Shown here: positions 30,900 through 41,757 of the stretch, one piece after another | How the letters are laid out: the number at the start of each line of letters is the position of its first letter | How positions within the stretch are numbered: the stretch's first letter is position 1 | Assembly (NCBI GenBank): GCA_033557465.1 | Contig: CM066033.1 | Span: 906,404,808-906,468,807, forward strand | Source of the DNA: Ichthyophis bannanicus | Taxonomy: Eukaryota; Chordata; Amphibia; Gymnophiona; Ichthyophiidae | Length of the DNA stretch: 64,000 nucleotides | Reading direction: 5' to 3' | Program-made: the position numbers and the translations under genes | Notes under the pieces: model-generated | What the model was told of the DNA's origin: nothing | Seen by the model: only the letters and a program-made list of their open reading frames with translations | Databases searched by the model: none

Positions 30900-32820
30900 A
30901 AAGCTTCCACCTGAACTTTCAGGGAGCTAAGGGAAATACCCTTCTATATGCCATCCTGTAGAAAGGCCAACAGAGAAGGCACCATGACCACCTCAAGAGC
31001 CAACTTCTGCACGCCACACCATTTCTCAAAGAGGCACCAGGATCTGCGCATATGCTAGCTTGGTAGACCTCCCCTGGGCTCAAAGCAAAGTAGAGACAAC
31101 TGCTGGAGAGTAGCCTTATGCGCTAGCCATCTCCTTTCAACAGTCAAGCAGAAAGCAAGAAGGGAACTGGGTCCTCCAGGACGATCGGTCCCTGCCGCAA
31201 TAGACCCCATGACGGGGGCCAACTGAACAGGGGGCACTTGTAGAAGTTGCATTAGGTCTCTAAATCACGCTCTCCTCAGTCAATCTGGTGCCAGCAAAAC
31301 AAGCATGGCCAGGTGGATCACACTGAATCACATGCCCCACCAGGGGCTATGGAGGAAACGCATATAGCAGGTGCTGACTTGGCCAAGGCCTGGACAGGGC
31401 ATCAACGTCCTTGGACCCTTTCTCTGTGTAGCAAATGAAGAAGTGGCAAACTTTGGCATTAGGGTGGGCTGCCATCATATCCATTTTGGGGTGACTCCAG
31501 TGATACAGAAGCAACTGAAACACATCCTGATTCAACTCCCACTTTCCGAGATCTAAAAAGTGCTGGGCTGAGGAACTCCACTTTCACATTGTCCAGCCCA
31601 GCAATGTGCTGAGCCAACAAGGCTAGGAGGTTCTTCTCCATCCAGGCAAACAGTAGAGCCATCTCCAGAGCTACCCCAGCACTCCTCATGCCATCTTCCC
31701 GACTGACAAAAGCTATCACTGTGGCACTGTCTAAGAACACTAAAACCTCCTGGCCCTCGACCAGGGGCCAGAAACGCAGAACAGACAACCTGATGGCCCT
31801 CGCCTCGAGTCAGCTGATGTACCACACCACTTCTCTGCAGTTCCAAAGGCTCTGGGCCAGTCTTGGCAATGAGTTCCCCAGTTCAAGAAGCTGGCATCTG
31901 TGGTCAGAAGGATCCAGAAGAAAATGGGAGCCTGCAATCAAACTCCTGAGAACTTGGAGACCACCAAGTCAACAGGGACCGCTGGAGAGGCCACATTTGA
32001 GCAGGCGCCCATAACACCATCTCTATGATCGCCATCAATCCGAGGAGCTGAAGATAATCCCAGACTCTGGGAGTCTGTGTGCACAGAACAGCACTAGGCA
32101 ATCCAACAGCCTTTTAACTTTCTCCTCTGGCAGAAAGACTCTGCCCACTTGAGTGTTGAAACATGCTCCCACGAACTCCAGAGACTGGGAAGGCAACAGC
32201 TGGCTCTTTCTCCAATTGATTACCCAACTGAGGCTTTCCAAAAAGGACACCACTCAGGGCGCCACCCGAGATACCTTGGAAAGGGAACGGGCCAGGATGA
32301 GCTGGTCATCCAGATAGGGATGGACACAGATCCCTCAGTGCCGCAGCTGTCACACCAATACCTTGGAGAACGTCCTTGGGGCAGTGGATAGCCCAAAAGG
32401 GAAGGCTGTGAACGGATAGTGAAAGCCAAGCCCGGCAATGCAGATGCTTTTGCTGATCCACCGAGACAGGGATATGAAAATATGCCTCGGCAAGATCCAG
32501 AGAAGCCAAGAACTGCTTGAATCGTGGAGTACAAGGTTTCCATCTGGAAGCGCAGGACACACAAGTGCTTGTTGACCCCCTTTAAGTCCACAATGAAACT
32601 GATGGATTATCTGCCTTTGCCACACTCATCCAGCAGGATGGGCACCACTGCCTTTAGGCACAGCAACTTGTCTAAGGTGGCCCGCACAGTGGCATCTTTG
32701 ATCAAAGACCCAAAAGGGAAGATGACAAAGGCATGCGGAATTGGCTGTTTGCATTCCAGGATATAGCTGAACTGAATGGTGTCTAGTACCCAGTGATCCC
32801 TTGGTAACTCAGGCCCATTT
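30900..32820 (-). pseudogene. DIRS-e reverse transcriptase and RNase H, decayed
   Basis: RT: DLKGVNKHLCVLRFQMETLY (about 32588), ASLDLAEAYFHIPVSVDQQK, LPFGLSTAPRTFSKVLV in an adjacent frame. A PYLDDQLI block follows near 32303-32330, with the active site retained. WVINWRKSQLLPSQSLEFVG lies at 32220-32150. RNase H: LTTDASFLNWGTHC (about 31905) and LVFLDSATVIAFVSREDG near 31745-31690. Fragments lie in all three frames, so the protein is dead. Confidence 0.75.
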
Positions 32821-33361
32821 TTTTTTTATTTTATTATTTATCAATTTTTAAATACAATCCAGAAAACAATCTGAATCTGAATCAGAATTAGAATTAATCA
32901 ACAAAGGAACAATAGAATCAAAGACTATCCAAAAAAAAAGGACAATCCTAACAGAAATAACCCAAACAATTGGAATAGCCCACAATAAACCCACAATATG
33001 ATCCAAGAAAAAAGAAATTAACATGGCTAATTCACCATCTAAAAAAGAAAGCAATTATATCATCATAGGAGTGTAGATATTATTATATGGCAGCTGGTAT
33101 GGTAGCTTCCCCAGCCCCTTTCCCCTCCCTACTCAGAAGAAATTGCAGAAGTTGCTTGAACTCAAAAAACAAATTGCTTTGATTGAAACTGACCATACAC
33201 TTACAAGGATCTCTTAACTTAAATTGCGCACCCAAGGCGTGCGTCCTCTGGCGCAAAGCCAAGAACGCTCTCTGCCTTTTTTGCGTTTCCCTAGCTAAAT
33301 CAGGAAATATTAATATTTTTGAGCCCAAAAACTGAGTAACAGACATTCTACGGAAATATAA
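32821..33361 (-). mobile_element. HAL1-like ORF1-only LINE copy with 16-bp target duplication
   Basis: A 541-bp insert flanked by a perfect 16-bp repeat taactcaggcccattt (32805-32820 and 33362-33377), with an A-rich end at 32821. The minus strand starts inside ORF1 (RRMSVTQFLGSKILIFPDLA, LARETQKRQRAFLALRQRTH, CKCMVSFNQSNLFFEF). It goes straight from the ORF1 stop into about 250 bp of A/T-rich 3' sequence and poly(A), with no ORF2. The same organisation occurs at 13061-14365. Confidence 0.85.
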
Positions 33362-33377
33362 TAACTCAGGCCCATTT

Positions 33378-33900
33378 CTGACAGAAAAGGTGAAGCCTGC
33401 CTCCAACTGGGGGAACCAGGGAATGGGCCCCAAAACCTTCATTGTGCAGCCCAGGAGGATCCTCCACTGGAGGGATCTGAGCCACTGGGCACACGTGCTC
33501 CATGAAAGGACAGAGCCTGAAGCCCAGAAGCAGAGGGGAAGAAAGGCTTTCCAGGTCAGTAGTAATGAAAGTCCCGAGACCCCCGCCAGCATGCCCTCGG
33601 TGGATGGGCAGTGGATGAAGAGAAAGGGACATGAACTCACTTCACAGACCCCCTGTACCTCTCTTTCGGAAGGCGGTAAAACTTCATCTTGCCCAGGTCC
33701 TTCACCAGCTTCTCCAAATTGGTTCCAAAAAGAAGTTTCCCTTTAAAAGCTAGTTGGGACAATTGAGCTTTGGAAGGTGAGTCCGCTGCCCAATGCCAGA
33801 ACCAAAGCAAACACCATGACACCTTTGTCAGGACACCATCCCTGGCTGCCAAACATACCAGGTCATACATGGCATCAGAAAGGAAGGCCATAGACTATGT
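33378..33900 (-). pseudogene. DIRS-e gag remnant
   Basis: Minus-strand sequence MAFLSDAMYDLVCLAARDGV, LSQLAFKGKLLFGTNLEKLV and LGKMKFYRLPKERY matches the conserved C-terminal gag block of this DIRS type. It continues after a frameshift into 33640-33378. The N-terminal part is missing. Confidence 0.65.
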
Positions 33901-34195
33901 CAAAAAAGGAATAGTTTGATCACTCCAGATAGCCCTCTGTAAACTGACTTACTATCTGTTTATCATAACAATGTTCCTCCCTCTAATTACTCCTAGGCTA
34001 TGATTCTTTTCTATTGTATCTCTTAATATTTATGAATCATTAAACTGGATACATACAATCATAGATATAGAAAGAACTTGAGGTCTCAGACTCCTAGTGG
34101 CACTATTTTCCAGACAACGTCCTGATTTGTGCCAGTTGCATCAACGACCTTTGTTCGTTCTAATCTTTGTTTCTATGATTAATTTTAACCAAAAT
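33901..34195. other. Intron sequence, nothing recognised
   Basis: Short unassigned A/T-rich stretch between the gag remnant of DIRS-e and the rearranged L2. Confidence 0.5.
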
Positions 34196-34305
34196 ACTTC
34201 GATTTTTCAAATTTTTCAAAATGTTAGTGCTTATATGATCCCTTCCCTTCCCTGGGATCATATAAGATAAGCACTACCATTTTGAAAAATTTGAAAAATC
34301 GAAGT
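34196..34305. repeat. Long palindrome at the L2 outer end
   Basis: The left arm 34196-34242 (acttcgatttttcaaatttt ... tatgatccc) and right arm 34254-34305 (gggatcatataagataagca ... aaaatcgaagt) are reverse complements apart from a few base changes and a 5-bp indel. They enclose an 11-bp loop. Confidence 0.9.
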
Positions 34306-35465
34306 GAGGTAGCGGGTGATGCAGAGGAACCAACATGGACTGAAAAGGAGCTTAAAGACAGAAAGAACTGGAACCACCGGTGAACCGTTTCGCGGATCCC
34401 ATAATAGTGAAGGCGAGACAGGAGTGTGAGGTGTTCGACAAGGTCAAATACAGATGACAAGTCAAGAGAAACCACAATGGAGAAATCACCCTGTTCGTGT
34501 GCTAAGTGTAGTTCATTCAGAAGGGCGAGAAGAATAGTTTCTGTGCTGTGGTGTCCCCCAGGGTTCCGTATTGGCACCCCTGCTCTTTAACTTTTTTATT
34601 GCACCACTCACCCTGCTTATACAGCAATCCGATCTATTGGCATAACCTCACCTCAACCCTCCGATATCTGGGCGTCACGCTTGACTCTTCCCTTTCCTCC
34701 GATCAACACATCACCTCACTGGTAAACCGTTCATTTCTCACACTGCGCCAGTTACAGGCAGTGCGCGCTCCATTCTTCCGCCGCCCTCCCTGATTACCCT
34801 TACGATATCCCTCTTTTTGTCTTGACTATTACTGTAACTCTGTTCTGGCAGGCCTTCCCCTTTACCAGCTTAATAGACTACAGTTATTGCCTGGCTCCTC
34901 ACCTATGCTTCACGTACTGATCATGTGTCTCCCCCTCCTCTTCTGTCTACATTGGCTTCCTCTTCAGTTCCGGTTCCAATATAAGGTCCTCATTACTGTA
35001 CATGGAGCCATTCACACTGATACACCTCAATATTTAGCTGATCTGCTACACATGCATGCCTCTCCCCGTGCCCTCCGTTCCATTAACAACTGCCTGTCCC
35101 TTCCATCTCCTGTCCGTGCGCACTTAGAGCTCACATGCCACTTCGCTTTCTTTTTCCTTGGTCCAGCTCTATGGAACTCTTCCACCTTTACTCCGTGCTG
35201 AGCAGTCACTCTCATGATTCAAGGCGATGCTGAAGACTCACTTCTTTGGCATCGCCTTCGATCTTTTTCCAACCCAGGATTCAGTTACACGTCCCTCCTG
35301 ACCTGTCGACTCTGTGTATACATGCCTTTCTATCTTTTGTGTGCGCCCCATCTTCTCCACTGTCCTATTACACATTTGGCGTTCTTTTCCCTCTTTAGCA
35401 GCGTTTGTTTTTGTACACTGCCCTGAAGCCTTGGCCTGGGTGGTTAATCAAATGCTTGAATACAG
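34196..35465 (+). mobile_element. L2-type LINE with inverted 5' segment
   Basis: The plus-strand part (34545-35465) encodes [18 protein letters not shown], then RT C-terminus with FCLHWLPLQFRFQYKVLI and GPALWNSSTF. The preceding RT segment lies on the opposite strand (34557-34290): HHSTETILLALLNELHLAHE, SIVVSLDLSSVFDLVEHLTL, LHYYGIRETVHRWFQFFL. Both meet at about 34550 and together cover consecutive parts of one RT, so the 5' end was inverted during integration. A 47-52-bp palindrome marks the outer end. Frameshifts make it inactive. Confidence 0.8.
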
Positions 35466-35479
35466 ATAGATATTCTGTG

Positions 35480-36150
35480 GGTCCCTCACATCTGGAAGAG
35501 CTAAGAGCTAAGAGGCTGTATGCTGATTGAGAGTCCACTCATGTAGATGGAGAATGCGGCCAAGTCTGTCCACTAAGACACTGAGATGGGAGGTACACTG
35601 CCCGAAGGTAGATGTGGTTTGTGATCACCAGGGACCAGAGGCAAATGGCTTCCTGACATTGGGGATAAGAGCCGGTTCCTCCCTGCTTGTTCACATAGAA
35701 CATAGCTACCTGGTTGTCCGTCTAGATTAATACGTATTTACCTGATAGTTAGGGTTAAAAAACCTGAAGAGCATTCGTGAGAGCACAAAACTCCAGGAGA
35801 CTGAGCTGCATCTGGGATTCGTGGGCTGTCCATTGCCCTTGAGTGGTGAGGTTGTTGAAATGCGCTCCCTGAGTTTGGGCGCATCGTGGTTAGGGTGCAC
35901 TGGGTTGGGAGCATCTGAAAAGGTGACCCTCCTAGAAGATATGGTGGGGGGGGGGGGAACACCACCACTGAAGGGAATTGACTAGAGGAGGTATTACACA
36001 AATTTGTCTGAGAGCCAGCTCGTCACTTGAGACCACTGGGATAAAAGTGTCCATTGGGCTTGTCTCATGTGGAGATGGACATATGTGACATGTACCGCTG
36101 AAGTCATGTGTCCCAGAAGGTGTAGCATTTCTCAAGCTGTCACAACACTT
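35480..36150 (-). pseudogene. DIRS-f RNase H-like region
   Basis: Minus-strand codons give traces of QLSLLEFCALTNALQVF and a degenerate LIQTDNQVAMFYVNKQGG near 35740-35680, aligning with DIRS-a and DIRS-g. Frames change several times, and the G-run at 35947-35958 causes one break. Confidence 0.6.
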
Positions 36151-36162
36151 TGGCCTTGTAAA

Positions 36163-36303
36163 TTTATTTATTTATTTAGGGTTTCTTCTATACCTCCCCT
36201 TCCTGAGATCAGGGGCGGTTTACAATTAACAACTTCATTACATTGAACAGGGTTGCAATTTAAACGTTAATAGATAACAAGTTAACAGGTTACCAACTAT
36301 GTA
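36163..36303 (-). mobile_element. L2-type LINE 3' tail
   Basis: Reverse complement: gttcaatgtaatgaagttgt, aattgtaaaccgcccctgat, ggtatagaagaaacc and (taaa)n at the low-coordinate end. The motif order is that of the other L2 tails, with a diverged stem. Confidence 0.7.
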
Positions 36304-36606
36304 CAATAGCTGGAGTGGAGGAGTGGCCTAGTGGTTGGGGCAAGGTACTTCAGGCCGGAAGGTCGGGGGTTCAAATCCCACTAGAGGACAGCAACCTTGG
36401 GCCGGAAGGACTGGGGTTTCTAGTCCCACAGGTGCTCCTTGTGGTCTTGGGCAAACCACTTAACCCTCCATAGCCCATGTTCCCTGTAAAATAGTTATCT
36501 CCAAGTTATAATGCCCTGTTCAATGTAATTTCAGTTTGTTCAATGTAAACCGCACTGATGTAGAATAGCGCGGTATATAAGAGAATGTAAATAAAAATAA
36601 ATAAAA
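36304..36606 (+). mobile_element. tRNA/CORE SINE with L2-type 3' tail
   Basis: The head resembles a tRNA: A-box-like tggcctagtggttggggc and B-box-like gggttcaaatccc (36360-36380). The middle carries a CORE-like segment, gtggtcttgggcaaaccact then taaccctcca. The 3' end (from about 36520) is the L2 tail gttcaatgtaaaccgcactg, agcgcggtatataag and (taaa)n. Sharing its tail with the local L2 lineage suggests mobilisation by L2, as mammalian MIR was by L2. Confidence 0.8.
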
Positions 36607-36609
36607 TCA

Positions 36610-36930
36610 TGAGTGTCAGCTCGATGAGGCGTGTACAACGACCTTGGGAAGGAAAGCTCCGCCCTGACATGCGTAGAAGTGCTCCGATGAATTCCAGCTG
36701 TAGTGCTGGAACCAGATGTGACTTTGAAAAGTTTAGAACAAATCCTAGACTTTGGAGCACAGTGATAGTGCGATCAAGAGGCAGTTTTGCCTTCTCTGGG
36801 GAGTCTCCCTTTATCAACCAATCATGTAAGTATTAGGCAGCAACGACTGACATGCATTTTGTGAAAACTTTGGGGGCAGAGGCTAGGCTGAAAGGTAGCA
36901 TAGGCACAGAGGCGGCCTGAAATGTGCAGG
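36610..36930 (-). pseudogene. DIRS-f reverse transcriptase fragment
   Basis: The minus strand reads IKGDSPEKAKLPLDRTITVL, QSLGFVLNFSKSHLVPALQL and EFIGALLRMSGRSFPSQGRC: the region just after the YLDD motif. The motif itself is lost in a small deletion at about 36825-36840. The N-terminal RT is reduced to traces such as FSLASAPKVFTKC near 36900-36850. Confidence 0.75.
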
Positions 36931-36959
36931 GGCTGGGGACCCAGCGGAGGTGGAATGGC

Positions 36960-39120
36960 TATGCTCTCTAGGAAAGAGAAAAAAAAACAGGTGCTTGCTG
37001 TTGTGCAGCAACTGGTTGGGATTTAGAAGTCTTGGCTTTTTTAGGTTGATGAGGTCCTTGAGGGGGGTTTAGGAGTCTTGGCTTTTTAAGGTTAACGAGG
37101 ACCTTGATGCTTCTGCTGCTGTTGCTGAGGCTGATAAGAAGTGGATGATTGGTAAGAATGATAATATCCGTCTTTCTAGCATAGAAAGGCTTCTTAGATG
37201 TGGTCTTCTTTCTGGAAGGATTTGAAGTCTTTCTAGAGAGGCACTTGTGGGTAAGCTCATCTGCATCAAGTTCCCCTGTCCTCTCTCCAGCCTTTGCCAA
37301 AAAAAGGTTTTCACCAAAGCAAGGAATGTTGGCTAACTTATCTTGAACCCATTACTCCAGATCTGAAGCTTGACGCCAAGTCATTCTGCGAGCACCTATG
37401 CAGATAGCAGCTGCTCTGCTAGCAGATTCAAAGGCTTCAAGGGCAGCTCCAGTAAGGAATTTAGAGGTATTATGAGTCACGACTATCATCAAGGATGATA
37501 GGAACAAAGTTTTCTAGATTCCTGGAGACATCTTTAAGGTACATGCCCATATAAAGGATATAGAATGTAATCCTAGAAGCAAGCATACAAGCTTGGAAGC
37601 AATGGCTTCCAAAGGCATTAAGAGCCCTGGCATCCTTGTCAGGAGGCACTGACAAAAGTCTTAGTACTCAATGCGTTTCATTGCCAATTCCACTACCACA
37701 GAATGGTGTGGAAGTTGAGTTTTTTCAAACCCTGGGCATGGAGGAACTCTATATATGGTATCTAGACGTTTACTTATAGGCGCAACAGTTAGCGGGGCTC
37801 CCACATAAGTAGCATTAGATCCTGTAGGATTTGATGCACCGGTAATGTTGTTGCTTCTTTGGGTATTTGAGGGGTATTGGAGAATCTCCAATTCCTCAGC
37901 CCTCGGTTCCGTTTTGGATGAAACAGTGATTTGTAAGCCCACTCCAATATCTTGGATGAAGTCCTGAAAGGACATGTCTTCTGACAGGGAGCAACACCGT
38001 ACACAAGGAGGGGAAGCATCGGAGGGAATATTCCTGGTGATCTTGGAGTCTTCCGATGTTTCCTCAGACTCAGAGGAAGAAGAGTCTGACTATGAAAGGA
38101 AATCGAAGTATCAACTGTCTCGAGCCAATGTCGGTGTCAATGACTGTGTTTAGAGTGTACCTCACTGGAACAGGGAACCGGTGGGGTATCGATGTTCCAG
38201 TGGAGGAATTGGAGGTAAGAGGGTCCCACCAATTCAGATTCCAATGGAAGTATCTGAGGGAGGGATCCTATCGATACCGTTTCAAGAGATGGAATAGGCA
38301 GAAGTGGTCCCGATGCAACCAGTTCAAGAGTTGGCATCGGACCCACAGGTATGGGAACCAAATTTGATAGCGGTATTGGAGTCACTGGGGCTGTCGATAC
38401 CCGCAGTACCTCAGTCCTTTTGATAGCAAAAAGTGCTGACTGATGGATGTTACCAATACCTGGGTTGATTGTAATATGGGGCTGATAGCCATCATTCCAG
38501 AGCACGGTACCAGTAGCTCTCCGGAGGTCACTGCCTTGGGAGCATCCTGGTGCCCCTGAGTGGCTTTGGAGGGTCGGTCCTCCCACCGGGGCTACTTGAC
38601 AGGCTTGTCAGCAATCTGACGCACCCTTAGCTGCATCTCTTGGACAATGAGACTCACCTCGGTACTCTGTATCGGACCTTGATGCTGATAGAGATTTTGA
38701 CTTATGTTTGGACTTTTTGGAGAACCTAAATACAGTGGAGGAAGCCAAGCCCCTCGACGATGCAGAGACTATTGAAATCAAATCCTGGCAGAACAGCGAT
38801 TCATACTGCCTGGCCCTGTTCTGTAGGCCTCGTTTGGTCATTTGCTTGCACAAAGGACAGTTGTCTGGCCTATGATCCAGGCCCAAATATTTAAGACACC
38901 AATCATGAAAATCAGTGACTGACAGTGCCAGAGCACTTGGAACACTTTAAAGCCACTGATGTACTTGTTCATGACATCAAAAATTATACAGGCCTGGGGC
39001 CTAAAAAGGCGGTGGAACCGCCTGAGGAAAAAAGATAATAAAATGAAATAAAAGAAAAGTCTGAAGAATAGAGCCAGTATCTGGGAAGGTACTGACGTTG
39101 ACAGAAAGGCAGAGCACAGT
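36960..39120 (-). pseudogene. DIRS-f gag-like ORF1
   Basis: N-terminal zinc-binding-like module MGLDHRPDNCPLCKQMTKRG (about 38886). A long Ser/Pro/Thr-rich centre follows (38586-38137). The conserved block is MSFQDFIQDIGVGLQI, EPRAEELEILQYPS, RLDTIYRVPPCPGFEKTQLP and HHSVVVELAMKRIE (37975-37661). The C-terminal block is LTHKCLSRKTSNPSRKKTTS (37265-37200). Pieces lie in different frames. A 54-bp near-duplication (cttggctttttaaggtt) occurs at 37030-37110. Confidence 0.7.
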
Positions 39121-39149
39121 AATAAAATCAAAAAACAGGAATGTTTTTC

Positions 39150-39345
39150 AGCAGTGACAGGAAAGGCTTCCTGTGGAAAACAAACTGGAGAGAGATGGCA
39201 CAGTGGAGTACTCCCAAAAGCTCTCCTACTGGATGCTGGGGAGCGTTCCTGCGTGGCTCAGTCAGTACCGATGATACCCATCTGTGAAGACTGCATTCCT
39301 GCTTGTTCCTGGAGATACCTCAGTTACCTCACAATTCCGTAGTGG
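39150..39345 (-). repeat. DIRS-f left inverted terminal repeat
   Basis: Contains acccatctgtgaagactgca, ttcctgcttgttcctggaga and the purine-rich inner part seen at 24085-24238 and 3630-3790. The outer boundary is near 39338-39345. Confidence 0.7.
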
Positions 39346-39589
39346 CTGTCGGCTTTGAAGCACACAGAGTGCGCCAAGACTCACTCTTCAGTGCTGCAGG
39401 GCTGTGAGACTCGTACCCAGGAGGAAGTGCTACCAGGGTTCCTTGTGGTCACCAGAATACTGGCCTACCAGACCTAAGTGAGCATGTTCCTCAAGGATGT
39501 CATGTTGGACCTGGAGGACTTTGCCACTCTTGTCCCCAAAGATTGTTGCATGTCCTTTCAGGGCCTAGTGACTCACAATAAAGATTGCT

Positions 39590-39865
39590 CAAAGTTCATG
39601 GTTTGAGGTGCATATAATGCCTTTAAGTCCACAGGCAGAATGGTGGCCTTAGGCATCGCTGCCTGCCAGATGGCATGGCTGCAGTCTTCGGATCTGGAGC
39701 AGTGGGGTGAGAACCTCTTCAGAAAACCGGTAGAGAAGGCGGAAGAGCTAAAGGAACATGTGACCCTTTCCAGACTCTCCAAGAAGGTCGTGGATCCCAC
39801 GTGGAAGAAACACCAGGCTAATAAGGCCTTCTACCTTTGCCCGCATTACCCATCCCAGCTGTAGG
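39590..39865 (+). pseudogene. DIRS-g gag C-terminal fragment
   Basis: YNAFKSTGRMVALGIAACQM, AWLQSSDLEQWGENLF and VTLSRLSKKVVDPTWKK match the gag C-terminal block of DIRS-a (ASIGARRQAWLQSSDLEPWV, RLSRKTSAPS). It ends with a stop near 39864. Confidence 0.75.
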
Positions 39866-40189
39866 CACATCCTAAGGCGCAGACTCCCCACCAACAGCAG
39901 AAGGAGAAAACCCCAAAGGTGCAGCCTGCCCCCCAGCCCAAGCCAGGTTTGGGGCTCTGACAGATTCCTCAGGAGCATAGTTAACCAACTACTGTTCATC
40001 GAGGTACCTTTGCAGGTAGGGGGTAGCTCATCCACTTTGCCCACCGGTGACTCCTCCTCACCTCGGACACCTGGGTGCTGCAGTTCATCCAAAGCAGATA
40101 TAGACTGCACCACCCACATGCCGTCTCCATTTGCCCCCACGTAGTACCCCATGGACCCCATGCACTGCAGTCTGCTGCAGACCGAGATT

Positions 40190-41757
40190 ACTACCCTGCT
40201 AGCTGACCTAGCTATCGAGATGGTTCCCCTGGCTCAGCTCAGGCAGGATTGTATTCCAGGTACTTCCTGGTCTCTAAAACGTCCGGGAGGTTCCAGCACA
40301 TTCTGGATCCGTGAAAGATGAACCAGCTCCTTGTGTGCAAGTTCAAAATGGTCTCGCTAGGGACGCTGCTCCCTTACCTTCTTCAGGATGATTGGCTACC
40401 CAAATCACAAAGTACCTACAGTTTGTGCTGGAAGGCCAGCACTATCAGTACTGGGTGCTTCCCTTCAGGATGGCTTCACCCTGAGGATCTTCACTGTCTG
40501 GAGGTTGTGGCCGCCTTCCTTCAGATCCTAGGAGTCTGTCTTCCCGCACCTAGACAACTGGCTCATCAAGGTTATCATGCCGGCCAGTGTTCGGAGGTCC
40601 GCTGCACTCACCATTCAGGTGCTCAAGCAGCTCAGTAGTTCATGATGAACTACCCAAAGTCTCACCTCCAGCCGGCATAGTTGCTGGAGTTTATTGGGGC
40701 CCTCTGTGACACCACTCGAGTGCAGGCCTTCTTACGGGTAGATCGCCTGCAGCGGCTCATCGAGTGGTGGGCAAAGTGCAGCTTCTGCACCACATTACAG
40801 CCAGCGGGATGTTGAGAGTTCTTGGGCACATGGCTGCCATGGTGCATGTCATCCTTCAGGCCTGCCTCTTCATGCAGCAGGCCCAGTGGACCGTAAGCAT
40901 GCAATGGAAGCAGGAGTCGGGCTGCCTGCGAGACAGGATAGTGGTCACTATATTACTAGCACAGTCCCTGGCCTGGTGGCTTGAGCTGAGCAATTTGCTA
41001 CTGGTCCTCCCATTCCAGTTGGCAGCCCTCTGCAAGACACTCACAACAGATGCGTGCAAGCTCAGCTGGGGGGGGGGCACACCTGGACAGCCTCTACACC
41101 CAAAGCCTCTGGTCTGAGTGGGAGAGTCTATATCAAATCAATTTCCTCGAGCTCCGGGCCATTGCAAATGCCCTCCATGTGGACCTGGCCAATCAGGTGG
41201 TCCTGATTCAAACGGACAACCAAGTGGCGATGTTCTATGTCAACAAGCAAGGGGGCACAGGCTTGTACCTCCTCTGCTGGGAGGCTGTTCACCTGTGGAA
41301 GTTCATCCTGCTCCATGGCATGGACTCAGGGCAACCTATCTACTCTGCAAGCTCAACGGCCTGGCGGATCAACTCAGCCAGGACCTTCAACCACATGAGT
41401 GGGCCCTCAAAAGGGAGGTGGTAAACCGGATCTTCCATGAATGGGGCACCCCTGTGGTAGATCATTTTGCCTCATCACACAATGCTCAGGTAGTCTAGTT
41501 CTGCTCTCAGATGCCAGCCAGCGGCCGCCTGGCCTCAGATGCCTTCCTCCTCCACTGGGAGAAAGGCTTGCTGTCTGTATACTCCCCAATACCACTCGTG
41601 GTAAAGACCCTCCTGAAACTCCAGGCCGAGAGGGGATTCATTATTCTCATCACTCCCTACTGGCCTCTGCAGCCCTGGTTCCTGCTACTACTGCAGCTCT
41701 CGCAGCTCTTCGCCTGGGTTCTGCCCCAGATCTCATCTCGAAGGACAGCACCTTGCT
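40190..41757 (+). pseudogene. DIRS-g reverse transcriptase and RNase H
   Basis: RT traces start at LADLAIEMVPLAQ (40201). A FPHLDNWLIK block follows near 40540-40570, where YLDD has become HLDN. RNase H is well preserved at 41118-41500: YQINFLELRAIANALHVD, VVLIQTDNQVAMFYVNKQGG, then KLNGLADQLSQDLQPHEWAL, and VDHFASSHNAQVV. The linker end reads RLASDAFLLHWEKGLLSVYS and GFIILITPYWPLQPWF. The L2 at 41740 cuts the sequence after DLISKDSTLL. Confidence 0.8.

Larger units (their letters stand above)
29639..33900 (-). mobile_element. DIRS-e: second DIRS family, left end missing
   Basis: A minus-strand DIRS-type element clearly different from DIRS-a to -d. Order: gag remnant 33900-33378, HAL1-like insert 33361-32821, RT 32820-32000, RNase H 31950-31000, recombinase 30800-30100, ICR 30117-30023, right ITR from 29639. 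The RT has the DLKGVNKHL and SLDLAEAYFHIP motifs found in DIRS/Ngaro-type elements of fish and amphibians. Terminal sequences differ from the main family but have the same architecture. Heavily decayed. Confidence 0.8.
35466..39345 (-). mobile_element. DIRS-f: DIRS retrotransposon of the main family, right half missing
   Basis: Minus-strand order: left ITR (39345-39150), gag (39120-36960), RT fragment (36930-36610), inserted SINE and L2 tail (36606-36160), RNase H (36150-35480). The recombinase and right end are missing, and the L2 at 34196-35465 adjoins. The left outer end meets a plus-strand DIRS (DIRS-g) at 39345. Gag is relatively long and readable. Confidence 0.8.

Noticed and set aside
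36330..36400. Possible tRNA gene
   Set aside because: The A- and B-boxes belong to a SINE head; stems do not pair as a tRNA and a CORE segment and L2 tail follow.
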